From Geobacter sp. UBA1603 (GTDB lineage: Bacteria; Desulfobacterota; Desulfuromonadia; Geobacterales; Pseudopelobacteraceae): a DNA stretch of 11,256 bases. Location: assembly GCA_002322035.1 (NCBI GenBank), contig DCNF01000075.1, forward strand, positions 26,402 to 37,657, read 5' to 3'. The translations under genes and the position numbers were made by a program. This document shows positions 1-8,478 of the stretch, in pieces. Position 1 is the first letter of the stretch. Every line of letters begins with the position of its first letter. Below the pieces are notes generated by a model. The model worked only from the letters and a program-made list of their open reading frames with translations, was not told the origin of the DNA and did no database searches.

Positions 1-815
1 TGCCGCTCGAAGTGGCCTATTATCTCCTCAACCGCAAGAAGCGCGAACTGACCCAGATTGAGAACGACTACGAAATTGAGGTAACGGTCAAAGGCAAGCC
101 TTCATTTACCCTGAATCAGGTGGAGCTGGAGGTTGTCAGACGCGAAAAACCGGAACCGGACAATTCTCTGCTTCATGATGAAGACCTGCCCCAGAACCAC
201 GCGGCCGCCGGTCCGCCCGCAGCACAGGGTGAAGCAGCGGCCGAAGGGGTAAAAAAGAAGAAACGCCGGCGCAAGAAGAAAAAAACCGGTGGCGTTGATC
301 CGGCGCTCACGACGGACGTGACCATCAGCTTTGAGGTCGTTGATGAGCCGGGTCCACCGGCGCCTCCCACTGAACCGGCAGAACAGGAGGCCGATGCCGA
401 TCAGGCGGAAACACCGGCCCGCAAAAAACGAAAGCGCCGGCGCAGTCGCAAGGGCGGCAGGGATGCCGGTGCATTGGCCGCTCCGGCTGATATTCCGGGA
501 CAGACGGTAGAAATACCGCCGGCTGCAGCAGAACCGGCTGCAGCGGATCCGGAGAAGCCGAAACGCGGACGGCCGGCGCGGAGCCGCAAGAAGGTTGAAA
601 CCGCCGAGGGAGCTGTGACTGTTCAGGAAGCCCCGCCTGTGCAGCCTGCCGATCCCCCTGCGGTTGCGGGAAAAGCGAAACGGGCTCCGCGCAAAGCGGC
701 CGCAGTGACGGCGCCAGAAAAGACGGCAGCAGACAGCTCGACAACGGTAGAGCCTGAGGCGGCACAGAAGCCGAAGCGGGCTTCCCGCTCTAAGAAAAAA
801 GCGGCTGCTGACTGA
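1..815 (+). CDS. Ribonuclease E/G family protein, C-terminal part (5' truncated)
   Basis: The gene enters from the left edge with its first complete codon at 3, leaving 270 visible residues and a TGA at 813-815. The first ~45 residues (PLEVAYYLLNRKKRELTQIE, then an alternating beta-like stretch) resemble the end of the conserved catalytic core of RNase E/G endoribonucleases, which process rRNA and turn over mRNA. The rest is low-complexity, Ala/Pro/Glu-rich and broken by five basic blocks at nt 252-284 (KKKKRRRKKKK), 420-461, 555-593 (with an RGRP AT-hook-like core), 672-695 and 768-800. Such tails in RNase E relatives are disordered and bind RNA or partner proteins; that role is inferred here. 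The GTG at 12 is an internal valine codon, since the frame is open to the window edge and the family motif runs through it. The S1 and catalytic domains are outside the window, so the E versus G type cannot be decided. Another Lys/Arg-rich nucleic-acid-binding protein remains possible. Confidence 0.75.
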   Translation, partial: PLEVAYYLLNRKKRELTQIENDYEIEVTVKGKPSFTLNQVELEVVRREKPEPDNSLLHDEDLPQNHAAAGPPAAQGEAAAEGVKKKKRRRKKKKTGGVDPALTTDVTISFEVVDEPGPPAPPTEPAEQEADADQAETPARKKRKRRRSRKGGRDAGALAAPADIPGQTVEIPPAAAEPAAADPEKPKRGRPARSRKKVETAEGAVTVQEAPPVQPADPPAVAGKAKRAPRKAAAVTAPEKTAADSSTTVEPEAAQKPKRASRSKKKAAAD

Positions 816-835
816 AAATCTATAAGTGTTTTTTA

Positions 836-843
836 AGAAGGAG
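836..843 (+). promoter_or_regulatory. Ribosome binding site for the NHL lipoprotein gene
   Basis: AGAAGGAG lies 12 nt before the ATG at 856. It lies downstream of the alternative GTG at 826, which therefore has no Shine-Dalgarno sequence of its own. This supports initiation at 856, which also gives a clean lipoprotein signal peptide. Confidence 0.65.
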
Positions 844-855
844 AACAGCAACGTA

Positions 856-1986
856 ATGAATCGACTTACCGCAACCGCCCTCGTAATGATCTGCGCAGCT
901 GCCGCAGCCGGATGCGGCACGAACGCCAACACAACCACCGGTAACCCGATCTATGGCACCATCAGCAGCATGACCGCTTCTGGTGCGCTGATCGGCGGCA
1001 ATGTTCAGGCGAGTGCTCTTTCATCAAAGCAGGCACATTTTTCAAGCGCCGTGTTTCGCCCCTGGAGCAGCATCACGTTCGGCGCCCCGATCTCTGTTAC
1101 GAACGACGGGAATAACAGCATCTATGTTGCCAATCACCTTCTGCACAACATTTACCGGATATACTCCGGCAACAAGGTGCGCCGCTTTGCTGGCAGCAGC
1201 TTTGGACTGGCCGGTTTCCAGAATGCCTCATCGGCACGGGCAACCTTTTACTACCCGACCGCTATCACCAGTGACGGTTCAAAACTCTACGTCGCTGACG
1301 GCAGTAACCACGCCATCAGGAAAATCGACCGCTCCGGGTATGTGTCGCTGATTGCCGGTGACGGCGTCTCGGGAAGCGACGACAGTTCCCTGACCGTCGT
1401 CGCACGGTTCAGCTCACCAACCGGCATCACTGCTGTCGGCAGCATGGTCTATGTCGTCGACTCCGGCAACCACACGATCCGGAAGGTGGACCCGGTAACC
1501 AGGACCGTTACCACCCTGGCCGGATTCCCCGGCACGTCCGGCAGCAGTGACGGCGACCGGAGGGGAGCGCGTTTTTACCAGCCGTCCCGGATAACTTCCG
1601 ACGGTAGAAACCTGTATGTAACAGATTTTGGCAACAAAACGGTTCGCATGATCTCCCTGTCGAGCGGCACGGTAACCACGATTGCCGGCCGCGCCGGAAT
1701 TGCTGGCGCAAGCGATGGCCCGCTCGGCCGCTCCCTCTTTAATGGGCCAAGCGGCATTGCCACCGATGGCATCTACCTGTATGTCACCGACTTCCCGCGC
1801 ATTGTCAAAGATGACCGGCCCTCATTAAGCCAGAATTACGGGACGCTCCGCAGGATCAAACTTTTTGGCGGCTACAGCACCGCAACGATCCTCACCGGCC
1901 TCAACACTCCGGTGGGGCTTGCTGTCGACAGCATCGGCCTGTACGTCACCGACCGGGTTACCGGCAGTATCACACGGGTGAAATAG
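856..1986 (+). CDS. NHL-repeat beta-propeller lipoprotein of unknown function
   Basis: A 376-residue protein starting at ATG 856; the in-frame GTG at 826 would only add ten charged residues ahead of the signal peptide. The N-terminus MNRLTATALVMICAAAAAGC is a lipoprotein signal peptide with an A-A-G-C lipobox, predicting lipidation at Cys20. A Gly/Ser/Thr-rich linker of about 50 residues follows. From about residue 82 there are NHL-type repeats of about 54 residues with the recurring pattern LYV-x-D-x-x-N-x-x-IRK and then a TIAG-like segment. Repeats begin near residues 84, 139, 194, 248, 303 and 358; the last is a half repeat that could close the propeller with the first strand. NHL propellers usually bind proteins, RNA or small ligands and no catalytic motif is evident, so the function is unknown. 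It lies 40 nt after the ribonuclease gene and about 100 nt before lysS, whose own promoter suggests it is not part of that operon. No convincing promoter or terminator of its own is visible. Confidence 0.85.
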   Translation: MNRLTATALVMICAAAAAGCGTNANTTTGNPIYGTISSMTASGALIGGNVQASALSSKQAHFSSAVFRPWSSITFGAPISVTNDGNNSIYVANHLLHNIYRIYSGNKVRRFAGSSFGLAGFQNASSARATFYYPTAITSDGSKLYVADGSNHAIRKIDRSGYVSLIAGDGVSGSDDSSLTVVARFSSPTGITAVGSMVYVVDSGNHTIRKVDPVTRTVTTLAGFPGTSGSSDGDRRGARFYQPSRITSDGRNLYVTDFGNKTVRMISLSSGTVTTIAGRAGIAGASDGPLGRSLFNGPSGIATDGIYLYVTDFPRIVKDDRPSLSQNYGTLRRIKLFGGYSTATILTGLNTPVGLAVDSIGLYVTDRVTGSITRVK

Positions 1987-2005
1987 GGTAGCGGTGCCTT
2001 GGCTC

Positions 2006-2034
2006 TTGACGCAGAAGCGATTCAGGGATATTTT
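2006..2034 (+). promoter_or_regulatory. Predicted sigma70-type promoter of the lysS-lol-bam-lpx operon
   Basis: A -35 element TTGACG (2006-2011, 5 of 6 consensus) is separated by 17 nt from a -10 element TATTTT (2029-2034, 4 of 6 consensus). It lies in the 98-nt AT-richer gap between the NHL gene and lysS. Transcription would start near 2041, leaving a leader of about 44 nt that contains the GAAGGA ribosome binding site (2069-2074) ahead of the lysS ATG. This is the only good promoter match I saw ahead of the gene chain. No Rho-independent terminator for the preceding gene is visible in the gap. Confidence 0.6.
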
Positions 2035-2084
2035 TACAAATTCTTTACCAGCTGAAATTACGTAACGCGAAGGATAGTACATTC

Positions 2085-3563
2085 ATGGAAGAACTCAGCG
2101 AACTCCTGCTCCAGCGCCGGCGCAAAGTTGACGCACTCTGGGAGGCGGGGGTAAACCCCTACCCGAATGACTTCAGACCACAGCACACCTCGGCCGATTT
2201 TATCGCGGCATACGGCGACACAGAACAGATCGACGCCATGGATGACACCTTTATCGTTGCCGGCCGGATTCTTGCCCGCCGCTCGTTCGGCAAGGCGGCT
2301 TTTATCCAGATTCAGGACCGCAAGGGGCGTATGCAGGCCTACGTCAAGAAGGACCAGGTTGGTGATGAGGCTTTTGCTGCCTTCGAAGCATTTGACATCG
2401 GAGATATCGTCGGGATTGAGGGATACCCGTTCCGAACCAAGACCGGTGAGTTGTCCCTGCACGCCCGCTCGATCCGACTGCTGGTAAAATCGCTCCACCC
2501 GCTACCGGAAAAGTTCCATGGCCTGACCGACGTGGAAACTCGTTACCGTCAGCGTTATGTGGATCTGATTGTCAACCCGGAATCACGTGACATCTTCATC
2601 AAGCGCTCCCGTATCATCAACCTTATCCGCAGTTTCATGGCTGCACGCGACTTCCTGGAAGTCGAGACCCCGATGATGCAGCCGATCCCCGGCGGTGCCA
2701 CGGCGCGACCGTTTATCACCCACCATAACGCCCTTGATATGGAGCTTTACCTGCGGATTGCGCCGGAACTCTATCTGAAGCGCCTAGTGGTCGGGGGGTT
2801 TGAGCGCGTATTTGAAATAAACCGCAACTTCCGCAACGAGGGGATCTCGGTCCGACACAACCCGGAGTTCACCATGATGGAGTTCTATCAGGCCTATGCC
2901 ACCTACGAGGATCTGATGGAACTGACGGAAGAGCTGTTCTGCCATGTGGCCCGGGAGGTTCTCGGTACCCTCGACTTCAGCAATCAGGGGATGGAGATCA
3001 GTTTTCAGCGCCCCTGGAAACGCCTGACCGTCCGGGAGGCGATCCTTGAGTACGGCGACATCGACGCCCGGCAACTTGACGACCGTGATCTGGCCCTGGC
3101 CTATGCCCGCAGCATCGGCCTTGACCTGCCCGGCACCATCGGCTACGGCAGGCTGCTGATGGAAATTTTCGAGGAGGTCGCTGAACACAAGCTGATCCAG
3201 CCGACATTTATCACAGCCTATCCGACCGAGGTTTCACCATTGTCCCGCAAGAACGACCATAATCCGGAAATAGTTGACCGCTTTGAGCTGATCATTGCCG
3301 GCCGGGAGATTGCCAATGCCTTCTCCGAGCTGAACGACCCGGTTGACCAGAAAGAGCGTTTCCTGTCTCAGGTTGCCGAAAAAGACAAGGGGGACGAAGA
3401 GGCCCACTATATGGACGAGGACTATGTCCGGGCCCTGGAGTACGGACTCCCGCCGACCGCCGGCGAGGGGATCGGAATCGATCGGCTCGTTATGCTGCTG
3501 ACCGACTCTCCCTCGATCCGTGATGTCATCCTGTTCCCGCAGATGAGGAAGGAAGCCAAGTAG
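2085..3563 (+). CDS. lysS: Lysine--tRNA ligase, class II (LysRS)
   Basis: LysS uses ATP to attach lysine to tRNA-Lys in the cytoplasm. The 492-residue length is normal for bacterial class II LysRS. The N-terminal anticodon-binding OB fold spans roughly residues 55-135, with the segment [20 protein letters not shown]. The class II catalytic core follows: motif 1 around 180-202, ending in [13 protein letters not shown]; motif 2 around 239-265, with [20 protein letters not shown]; and motif 3 at 460-467, GEGIGIDR, close to the C-terminal end. All expected motifs are intact. The ATG at 2085 is preceded by GAAGGA with 10 nt spacing. It appears to be the first gene of the operon, downstream of the promoter at 2006-2034, and is followed after only 3 nt by the Lol permease gene. 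This would couple a translation housekeeping gene to envelope assembly. Confidence 0.97.
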   Translation: MEELSELLLQRRRKVDALWEAGVNPYPNDFRPQHTSADFIAAYGDTEQIDAMDDTFIVAGRILARRSFGKAAFIQIQDRKGRMQAYVKKDQVGDEAFAAFEAFDIGDIVGIEGYPFRTKTGELSLHARSIRLLVKSLHPLPEKFHGLTDVETRYRQRYVDLIVNPESRDIFIKRSRIINLIRSFMAARDFLEVETPMMQPIPGGATARPFITHHNALDMELYLRIAPELYLKRLVVGGFERVFEINRNFRNEGISVRHNPEFTMMEFYQAYATYEDLMELTEELFCHVAREVLGTLDFSNQGMEISFQRPWKRLTVREAILEYGDIDARQLDDRDLALAYARSIGLDLPGTIGYGRLLMEIFEEVAEHKLIQPTFITAYPTEVSPLSRKNDHNPEIVDRFELIIAGREIANAFSELNDPVDQKERFLSQVAEKDKGDEEAHYMDEDYVRALEYGLPPTAGEGIGIDRLVMLLTDSPSIRDVILFPQMRKEAK

Positions 3564-3566
3564 TCA

Positions 3567-4829
3567 ATGCCCTTTGAACTGTTTATCGGCCTGCGCTACC
3601 TCAAAGCCAAGCGCAAGTCGACCTTCATCTCGATCATCACCTTCATCTCCACCGCCGGGGTGACCCTGGGAGTCATGGCCCTGATCGTCGTACTGGCGGT
3701 CATGACCGGCTTTGAAGCCGATCTGAAGGAGAAGATCCTCGGCACCAATGCCCATGTGGTCGTGGTCCGTAGCGGCGCCCCGATGGAGGGGTATCAGAAG
3801 CTGATCGAAAAACTTAAAGGCTTCAAAGGGGTGAACGCTGCTACACCGTTTATCTACAACCAGGTCATGCTCTCTTCCGGTAAAAACGTCTCTGGTGTCG
3901 TGCTGCGCGGGATCGACCTGGAGAGCGACAGGAAGGTGACCCGGTTAAGTAAATCGGTGGTTGAAGGCGACATATCCCGCCTTAACCCCACACTATCCGG
4001 CAATCCCGACGGTCTGCCGGGGCTCTTGGTGGGACGCGAACTGGCCAAACACTTAAGCCTGTTCGTTGGTGACAAGGTCAATGTGATCTCGCCGATGGGA
4101 AATATCACGCCGCTCGGCATGGTGCCGAAGATGAAGCCATTCCGGGTGGCCGGCATTTTTAACACCGGCATGTTCGAGTATGATTCAACCCTGGCCTACA
4201 TCAGTCTTGATCAGGCCCAGATTTTTTTTGATCTGGGGGATACGGTAACCGGCATCCAGCTCAAGGTCGACGATGTCTACCACACCGGCGAACTGGCCCG
4301 CACCATCAATAGAGAGCTGGGCGCCAACTATTATGCCCGCGACTGGATGCAGATGAACAAGAACATCCTCTTTGCTCTCAAAACCGAGAAGATGGTCATG
4401 TTTATCATCCTGACGCTGATCGTGCTGGTGGCGGCATTTGGCATCGCTTCGACCCTCTTCATGGTCGTTATGGAAAAGACCCGGGACATTGCGATCCTTA
4501 AATCGATGGGGGCAACCGGTACCAGCATCATGAAAATTTTCGTGCTGGAAGGCCTGATCATCGGCGTAACGGGGACCGCGCTCGGGATCGCTTCCGGGCT
4601 GCTGGTCGCCAACAACCTGGAACCGATCATCAATGTTGTCCAGAAGGTGACCGGCCAGAATTTTTTCAGCAAGGACGTGTATTATCTGGACCACTTCCCA
4701 TCGCTGATCATTCCGGGTGACGTGGTGATGGTTTCGGTGACGGCAGTCGTGATTTCATTTATCGCCACCCTGTATCCGGCATGGCAGGCATCCAGGATGC
4801 TCCCGGCGGAGGCCCTGCGTTATGAATAG
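3567..4829 (+). CDS. lolC: Lipoprotein-releasing ABC transporter permease, LolC/E family
   Basis: Inner-membrane permease that, with LolD, extracts mature lipoproteins from the inner membrane and hands them to the periplasmic carrier LolA. The 420 residues show the family layout: N-terminal signature [12 protein letters not shown]1 at about 21-48, a large periplasmic domain at about 50-272, TM2 at 276-302, the coupling segment [16 protein letters not shown] (303-318), TM3 at about 322-347, TM4 at about 381-404, and the C-terminal signature PAEALRYE. The stretch around 173-197, with [18 protein letters not shown], lines up with the part of E. coli LolC that forms the LolA-binding hook. Only one permease gene is present beside lolD, so a homodimeric LolF-like arrangement is likely unless another permease is encoded elsewhere. 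The ATG lies 3 nt after the lysS stop, and the AGGAAGGA in the lysS 3' end (3547-3554) probably serves it. LolC versus LolE naming is a convention here. Confidence 0.93.
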   Translation: MPFELFIGLRYLKAKRKSTFISIITFISTAGVTLGVMALIVVLAVMTGFEADLKEKILGTNAHVVVVRSGAPMEGYQKLIEKLKGFKGVNAATPFIYNQVMLSSGKNVSGVVLRGIDLESDRKVTRLSKSVVEGDISRLNPTLSGNPDGLPGLLVGRELAKHLSLFVGDKVNVISPMGNITPLGMVPKMKPFRVAGIFNTGMFEYDSTLAYISLDQAQIFFDLGDTVTGIQLKVDDVYHTGELARTINRELGANYYARDWMQMNKNILFALKTEKMVMFIILTLIVLVAAFGIASTLFMVVMEKTRDIAILKSMGATGTSIMKIFVLEGLIIGVTGTALGIASGLLVANNLEPIINVVQKVTGQNFFSKDVYYLDHFPSLIIPGDVVMVSVTAVVISFIATLYPAWQASRMLPAEALRYE

Positions 4830-4932
4830 GAATCGAGGATTTTCAGCACGGCATATTCTCTCCGGGCCAGATACCTGTGCGACGCCTCCTCGCAGAACCA
4901 TCACATATTTCAGAGGGTTGGCCCGTGGGTAA
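4822..4932 (+). other. Candidate 36-codon micro-ORF bridging the permease gene and lolD
   Basis: An ATG at 4822 overlaps the permease stop, and the frame stays open for 36 codons to a TAA at 4930-4932, 8 nt inside lolD when lolD starts at 4925. A CGGAGG sequence (4807-4812) sits 9 nt upstream, which is good Shine-Dalgarno placement. The same bases encode the conserved PAEA of the permease C-terminus, so the match may be incidental. The predicted peptide starts [15 protein letters not shown] and is basic, with no membrane segment or recognisable motif. An open frame of this length is not rare by chance at this base composition. If translated, it could pass ribosomes from the permease gene to lolD. 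Confidence 0.22.
4912..4917 (+). promoter_or_regulatory. Ribosome binding site that sets the lolD start
   Basis: AGAGGG lies 7 nt before the GTG at 4925. The earlier in-frame GTG at 4877 has no purine-rich sequence upstream and would add 16 residues not seen in typical LolD proteins. The start at 4925 is therefore preferred. Confidence 0.6.
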
Positions 4933-5629
4933 GCTTCTGGAAGTGCGCAACCTCTGCAAAACCTACCGCACCGGGCCCAACACGGTTGAAGTGCTGAAAG
5001 GGGTCAACCTGGATCTTGAGGCTGGCTCGACGGTCGCTCTGGTGGGGGCTTCCGGTGCGGGGAAAAGTACGCTGCTGCAGCTGGTGGGGGCCCTAGACCG
5101 CCCTTCATCCGGGACGGTCTCCTTCGGGGGAGTCGATATCTTCAGCAAGAATGATCGTGAGCTGGCCCTGTTCCGCAACAAAAGCATCGGGTTTGTCTTT
5201 CAGTTCCACCATCTCTTGCCTGAATTTACCGCCCTTGAAAACGTGATGATGCCGGCCCTGATCGCCCGCAGACCACGCGAAGAAGCCCGCACAATAGCAG
5301 CGGGGCTGCTTTCCGATGTCGGACTGGGGCACCGCCTGACCCATCGTCCGGGAGAACTTTCCGGCGGCGAACAGCAGCGCGTGGCCATTGCCCGGGCTCT
5401 GGCCCTCTCGCCGGCCCTTCTTCTGGCCGATGAGCCAACCGGCAATCTTGATATGAAAACCAGCGAAGATATTCACGGCGTGCTGGCGGAACTGCAGCGG
5501 AGCCGGGGGCTGACGCTGGTGGTGGTCACACACAACGAACGTCTGGCGGCAGCCATGGGACGGGTCGTCCGCCTGACCGACGGACGGCTGGAACAGACAT
5601 CCACATCACCGGGGGAAGCGTGCCCATAA
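4925..5629 (+). CDS. lolD: Lipoprotein-releasing system ATP-binding protein LolD
   Basis: Cytoplasmic ATPase that powers lipoprotein extraction by the LolC/E-type permease encoded just upstream. Starting at GTG 4925 gives 234 residues, normal for LolD, beginning [17 protein letters not shown]. All ABC motifs are intact: Walker [10 protein letters not shown] (41-49), Q-loop glutamine near 93 in [18 protein letters not shown], signature [15 protein letters not shown] (about 146-160), Walker [13 protein letters not shown] with catalytic Glu170, and switch His203 in VVVTHNE. The pattern belongs to the LolD/MacB/FtsE branch; the neighbouring permease makes LolD the clear choice over MacB. A 95-nt gap separates it from the permease gene, the largest gap in the operon. 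Its 3' end overlaps the bamA start by 10 nt, suggesting translational coupling. Confidence 0.95.
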   Translation: MGKLLEVRNLCKTYRTGPNTVEVLKGVNLDLEAGSTVALVGASGAGKSTLLQLVGALDRPSSGTVSFGGVDIFSKNDRELALFRNKSIGFVFQFHHLLPEFTALENVMMPALIARRPREEARTIAAGLLSDVGLGHRLTHRPGELSGGEQQRVAIARALALSPALLLADEPTGNLDMKTSEDIHGVLAELQRSRGLTLVVVTHNERLAAAMGRVVRLTDGRLEQTSTSPGEACP

Positions 5630-7926
5630 TTCAGATACTTTTTATTGCCGCACTGACCCTTCCGTTTGTGTGGGCATCTCCGGCCGCTGCGGAAGGCGAG
5701 AAGATCGTCGAAGTCCAGGTCAAGGGCAACAGGAGAATTGAGTCGGCGGCCATCCTGAACGTGATCCGCCTCAAAGCCGGCGACATCCTCTACGCCGACA
5801 AGACCGACGATGACCTGCGCGCGATCCATAAGCTCGGTCACTTTCAGGATGTTCAGGCGGTAACGGAACAGTCGGACAAGGGCATGGTCCTGTACTACAC
5901 GGTACTGGAAAAACCGGTGGTACGGACGATCACCTTTGCCGGTAACAAGGAACTGACCGTCGACAAGCTGAAAGAGGTGCTCGAACTTCGCCAGAATTCA
6001 ATCTTTTCAACCAAGGACCTCGACAAAAGTATCGTTAAGATCAAAAAACTTTATGGTGATGAGGGATACTACCTGGCGGAGGTTACTCCTGAGATCGAGA
6101 AGCGGACTCCCACCGATCTTGATATCAAGCTCACGGTTGTCGAGGGGAAAAAGATCCTGATCCGCTCTATCCGTTTTGACGGCAACCGCGCCTTCAGCGA
6201 TCGTAAGCTGAAGGGGCTGATCGAGACCAAAGAGAAGTGGTTTCTCTCCTGGCTGACCGGGGCCGGCACCTATAAGGAAGAAGTGCTTAAAAACGATGCA
6301 GCCCTGATCACCGATCACTATCTCAACAACGGCTATATCAACATCAAGGTCGGCGAGCCGACGGTGAAGCTGACCGACGCCAAAGACGCCCTTGAGGTCT
6401 ATGTCCCGCTGACAGAGGGTGACCAGTATCGGATCGGAGAAATCGGCTTCAAGGGGGAACTGCTCGAGCCGGCGGCAGACCTGCGCAAAAAGATCAAGTC
6501 AGAACCGGGTGAAATTTTCAATCGTTCATTATTACGCACCGATATTTTCACCCTGACCGACAGTTATGCCGACAAGGGTTACGCCTTTGCCAATGCCAAC
6601 CCGATCACCAAGGCGGATCCCGATAAAAAAATCGTGGACCTGACCTTTGATATGGAAAAGGGAGAGCTGGTTTCGATTGAACGGATCAGTATCGCAGGTA
6701 ATCCGAAAACCCGCGACAAGGTTATCCGGCGTGAGATCCGCGTCACCGAAGGCGAACTCTACAGTGCTACCGGCATGAAGCGCAGCAAGCAGAACCTGAT
6801 GAACCTCGGTTTTTTCGAGGACGTTACCATTGCCACCGCCCAGGGAAGCACGAGCAATCTCCTGAACGTCAATGTCAGCGTCAAAGAAAAACCGACCGGC
6901 ACCTTCAGTATCGGCGGCGGATACAGCTCCCTTGACGGTTTCATCGGCCAGGGTTCTGTCCAGCAGGCCAATTTCCTCGGGCTGGGGCTGAAAGCCAATG
7001 CCTCGGCCTCAATCGGCGGAAGTTCCCAGACCTACTCGATTGGCCTGACCGATCCCTACTTTCTTGACACACGCTGGACACTTGGCGGTGATATCTACCG
7101 TTCGGAACGTGATTACAGCGACTACAGCCGGCGCCTGCTGGGCGGTGACATCAAGGGCGGCTACCCGATCAGCGACGAGATCGGTACGTTTTTCATGTAC
7201 AAGTACGAAATCAAGGATATTTATCACCTCTCGGAATCCTACAAGAACCTCAATAGCATCGATCCGGTCAATTACCCCTCTGGCACGACGACAACCAGTT
7301 CGGTCTTTGGCAGCATCACCCGTAACACCACCGACTATCGGCTTGACCCTTCAACCGGCATGATCAACAGCTTTTCAGCCGAATACGCCGGCCTTGGCGG
7401 CGACAACAAGTTTTACCGTATTGCGACCGATCATACCTGGTTCAATCCACTCTACAAGAAACTAATTTTTTCCAGCAAAATTACGCTCGGTTATGTTGGC
7501 GAAGTAAGCGGCCCGGTTCCGATCGACGAGAAGTTTTATCTGGGTGGCATCTACTCACTGCGCGGCTATAAAGCCCGTACCGTGTCACCGCTCACCAGCC
7601 AGACCGTTCGTGATGTTAATGCCAACACCTCGACCAACACCATCTACCTTGGCGGCGACAAAGAGCTCTTCGGCAATGCCGAACTGTCGCTCCCGTTGAT
7701 CCAGGAGGCGGGCGTCAAGGGGGTTATTTTCTTCGACTACGGCACATCAACCAGCAGCAGCTATGCCAAAATGTTCGACAGCATGCTGATGAGTTACGGC
7801 GGGGGAATCCGCTGGGCTTCGCCGATCGGCCCGCTGCGGCTGGAATACGGCGTACCGGTCAATCCGCGCAAGGACATAGACAGCGCAAGTGGCAGATTCG
7901 AGTTTTCAATCGGCAGCATGTTTTAA
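5620..7926 (+). CDS. bamA: Outer membrane protein assembly factor BamA (Omp85)
   Basis: BamA is the core of the machine that folds and inserts beta-barrel proteins into the outer membrane. The 768 residues are in the family's usual range. A signal peptide (about 1-24, ending SPAAA before [10 protein letters not shown]) has no Lys or Arg in its n-region, which is unusual. Five POTRA domains follow at about 26-95, 96-172, 173-265, 267-345 and 347-420, each with the typical internal GN or KG turn (VKGNRR, FAGNKE, FDGNRA, FKGELL, IAGNPK). The C-terminal 16-stranded barrel begins near 425 with [12 protein letters not shown]. The loop-6 motif, usually VRGF or VRGY, reads LRGY at 647-650, keeping the essential Arg. 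The protein ends in Phe, as expected of a terminal beta-signal. The GTG start lies within lolD; no other ATG, GTG or TTG opens this frame nearby. GGGGGAAG (5611-5618) is unusually close to it, so coupling with lolD translation probably helps. Confidence 0.96.
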   Translation: MPIIQILFIAALTLPFVWASPAAAEGEKIVEVQVKGNRRIESAAILNVIRLKAGDILYADKTDDDLRAIHKLGHFQDVQAVTEQSDKGMVLYYTVLEKPVVRTITFAGNKELTVDKLKEVLELRQNSIFSTKDLDKSIVKIKKLYGDEGYYLAEVTPEIEKRTPTDLDIKLTVVEGKKILIRSIRFDGNRAFSDRKLKGLIETKEKWFLSWLTGAGTYKEEVLKNDAALITDHYLNNGYINIKVGEPTVKLTDAKDALEVYVPLTEGDQYRIGEIGFKGELLEPAADLRKKIKSEPGEIFNRSLLRTDIFTLTDSYADKGYAFANANPITKADPDKKIVDLTFDMEKGELVSIERISIAGNPKTRDKVIRREIRVTEGELYSATGMKRSKQNLMNLGFFEDVTIATAQGSTSNLLNVNVSVKEKPTGTFSIGGGYSSLDGFIGQGSVQQANFLGLGLKANASASIGGSSQTYSIGLTDPYFLDTRWTLGGDIYRSERDYSDYSRRLLGGDIKGGYPISDEIGTFFMYKYEIKDIYHLSESYKNLNSIDPVNYPSGTTTTSSVFGSITRNTTDYRLDPSTGMINSFSAEYAGLGGDNKFYRIATDHTWFNPLYKKLIFSSKITLGYVGEVSGPVPIDEKFYLGGIYSLRGYKARTVSPLTSQTVRDVNANTSTNTIYLGGDKELFGNAELSLPLIQEAGVKGVIFFDYGTSTSSSYAKMFDSMLMSYGGGIRWASPIGPLRLEYGVPVNPRKDIDSASGRFEFSIGSMF

Positions 7927-7944
7927 ACAGCTGCATTACAGGAC

Positions 7945-7951
7945 AAAGGAG
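7945..7951 (+). promoter_or_regulatory. Ribosome binding site for skp
   Basis: AAAGGAG lies 9 nt before the ATG at 7961, a near-ideal placement. It rules out the upstream in-frame start at 7889, which falls inside bamA and would add 24 residues ahead of the signal peptide. Confidence 0.8.
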
Positions 7952-7960
7952 AGCACTAAC

Positions 7961-8476
7961 ATGAAACGGATTGTTGTGATGGCGCTTCTGGCAGGCTGCA
8001 TCGCCGCTGCCCCGGCACTGGCGGCGGACGCCAAGTTTGGCTATGTTGATATGCAGCGGGCCCTGAACGGTTCCGAGGCAGGCAAGGAGGCCAAGGAACA
8101 GCTGGCCACCCGCCTGAAGAAGTACCAGGATGAAATCAACGTCAAGCAGGAGGAGCTCAAGCGCCTCAAGGATGAACTGGAGAAACAGGGGATGCTGCTC
8201 TCCGAATCAGCCCGGGCCTCCAAAGAGAAGGACTACCAGCAGAAGCTGAAAGAATTTCAGCGCTTTACCAAAGACGCCCAGGACGAGCTGCAGGGCAAGG
8301 ACGAAGAGTTCACCCGCAAGATCCTGGAAGGGATGGAGAAGGTCATCCAGGAATTCGGCCGCAAAAACGGGTACACGTTCATTTTTGTCCGCAACGAGGC
8401 GATGCTGTTTGTTGACGAAAAAGCGGATGTCACCGAAGAGGTGCTGAAGCTGTTTAACGCCAACCGGAAGAAGTAG
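7961..8476 (+). CDS. skp: Periplasmic chaperone Skp/OmpH family protein
   Basis: Skp is a trimeric periplasmic chaperone that holds unfolded outer-membrane proteins on their way to BamA, the product of the preceding gene. From ATG 7961 the protein has 171 residues, close to the family norm. The signal peptide [13 protein letters not shown]...APALA has a standard signal peptidase I site near residue 21 or 22, before DAKFGYVD. Residues 26-36 ([11 protein letters not shown]) match the conserved first strand of the OmpH family. Residues 37-133 are highly charged and helical, forming the long coiled-coil arms. The end (about 137-171, with [25 protein letters not shown]) returns to the small beta body and closes with a helix. 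Within the signal peptide, L-A-G-C at 10-13 also fits a lipobox, so a lipidated form cannot be excluded. It follows bamA by 34 nt and precedes lpxD by 2 nt. Confidence 0.93.
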   Translation: MKRIVVMALLAGCIAAAPALAADAKFGYVDMQRALNGSEAGKEAKEQLATRLKKYQDEINVKQEELKRLKDELEKQGMLLSESARASKEKDYQQKLKEFQRFTKDAQDELQGKDEEFTRKILEGMEKVIQEFGRKNGYTFIFVRNEAMLFVDEKADVTEEVLKLFNANRKK

Positions 8477-8478
8477 CC

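Noticed and set aside
276..290. Run of seven A in the ribonuclease tail as a possible frameshift or slippage site
   Set aside because: In the zero frame it reads AAG AAA AAA ACC, which does not fit X-XXY-YYZ because G precedes the run, and the frame continues intact with matching composition on both sides.
821..826. TATAAG as a -10 element for the NHL lipoprotein gene
   Set aside because: The -35 position 17 nt upstream (798-803) reads AAAGCG, far from consensus, and there is no extended -10 TGn.
102..938. Long minus-strand ORF (278 codons) opposite the ribonuclease tail
   Set aside because: Its product is Arg/Cys/Phe-rich low complexity, as expected from the complement of Lys/Ala/Pro-rich GC-rich codons, and it runs into the start of the NHL gene.
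1987..2005. Terminator after the NHL gene
   Set aside because: I found no stable GC-rich inverted repeat followed by a T run; the T-rich stretch at 2030-2035 belongs to the promoter match.
4877..4924. Upstream GTG giving LolD 16 extra residues
   Set aside because: There is no ribosome binding site before it, the added sequence does not resemble LolD N-termini, and the GTG at 4925 has AGAGGG at good spacing.
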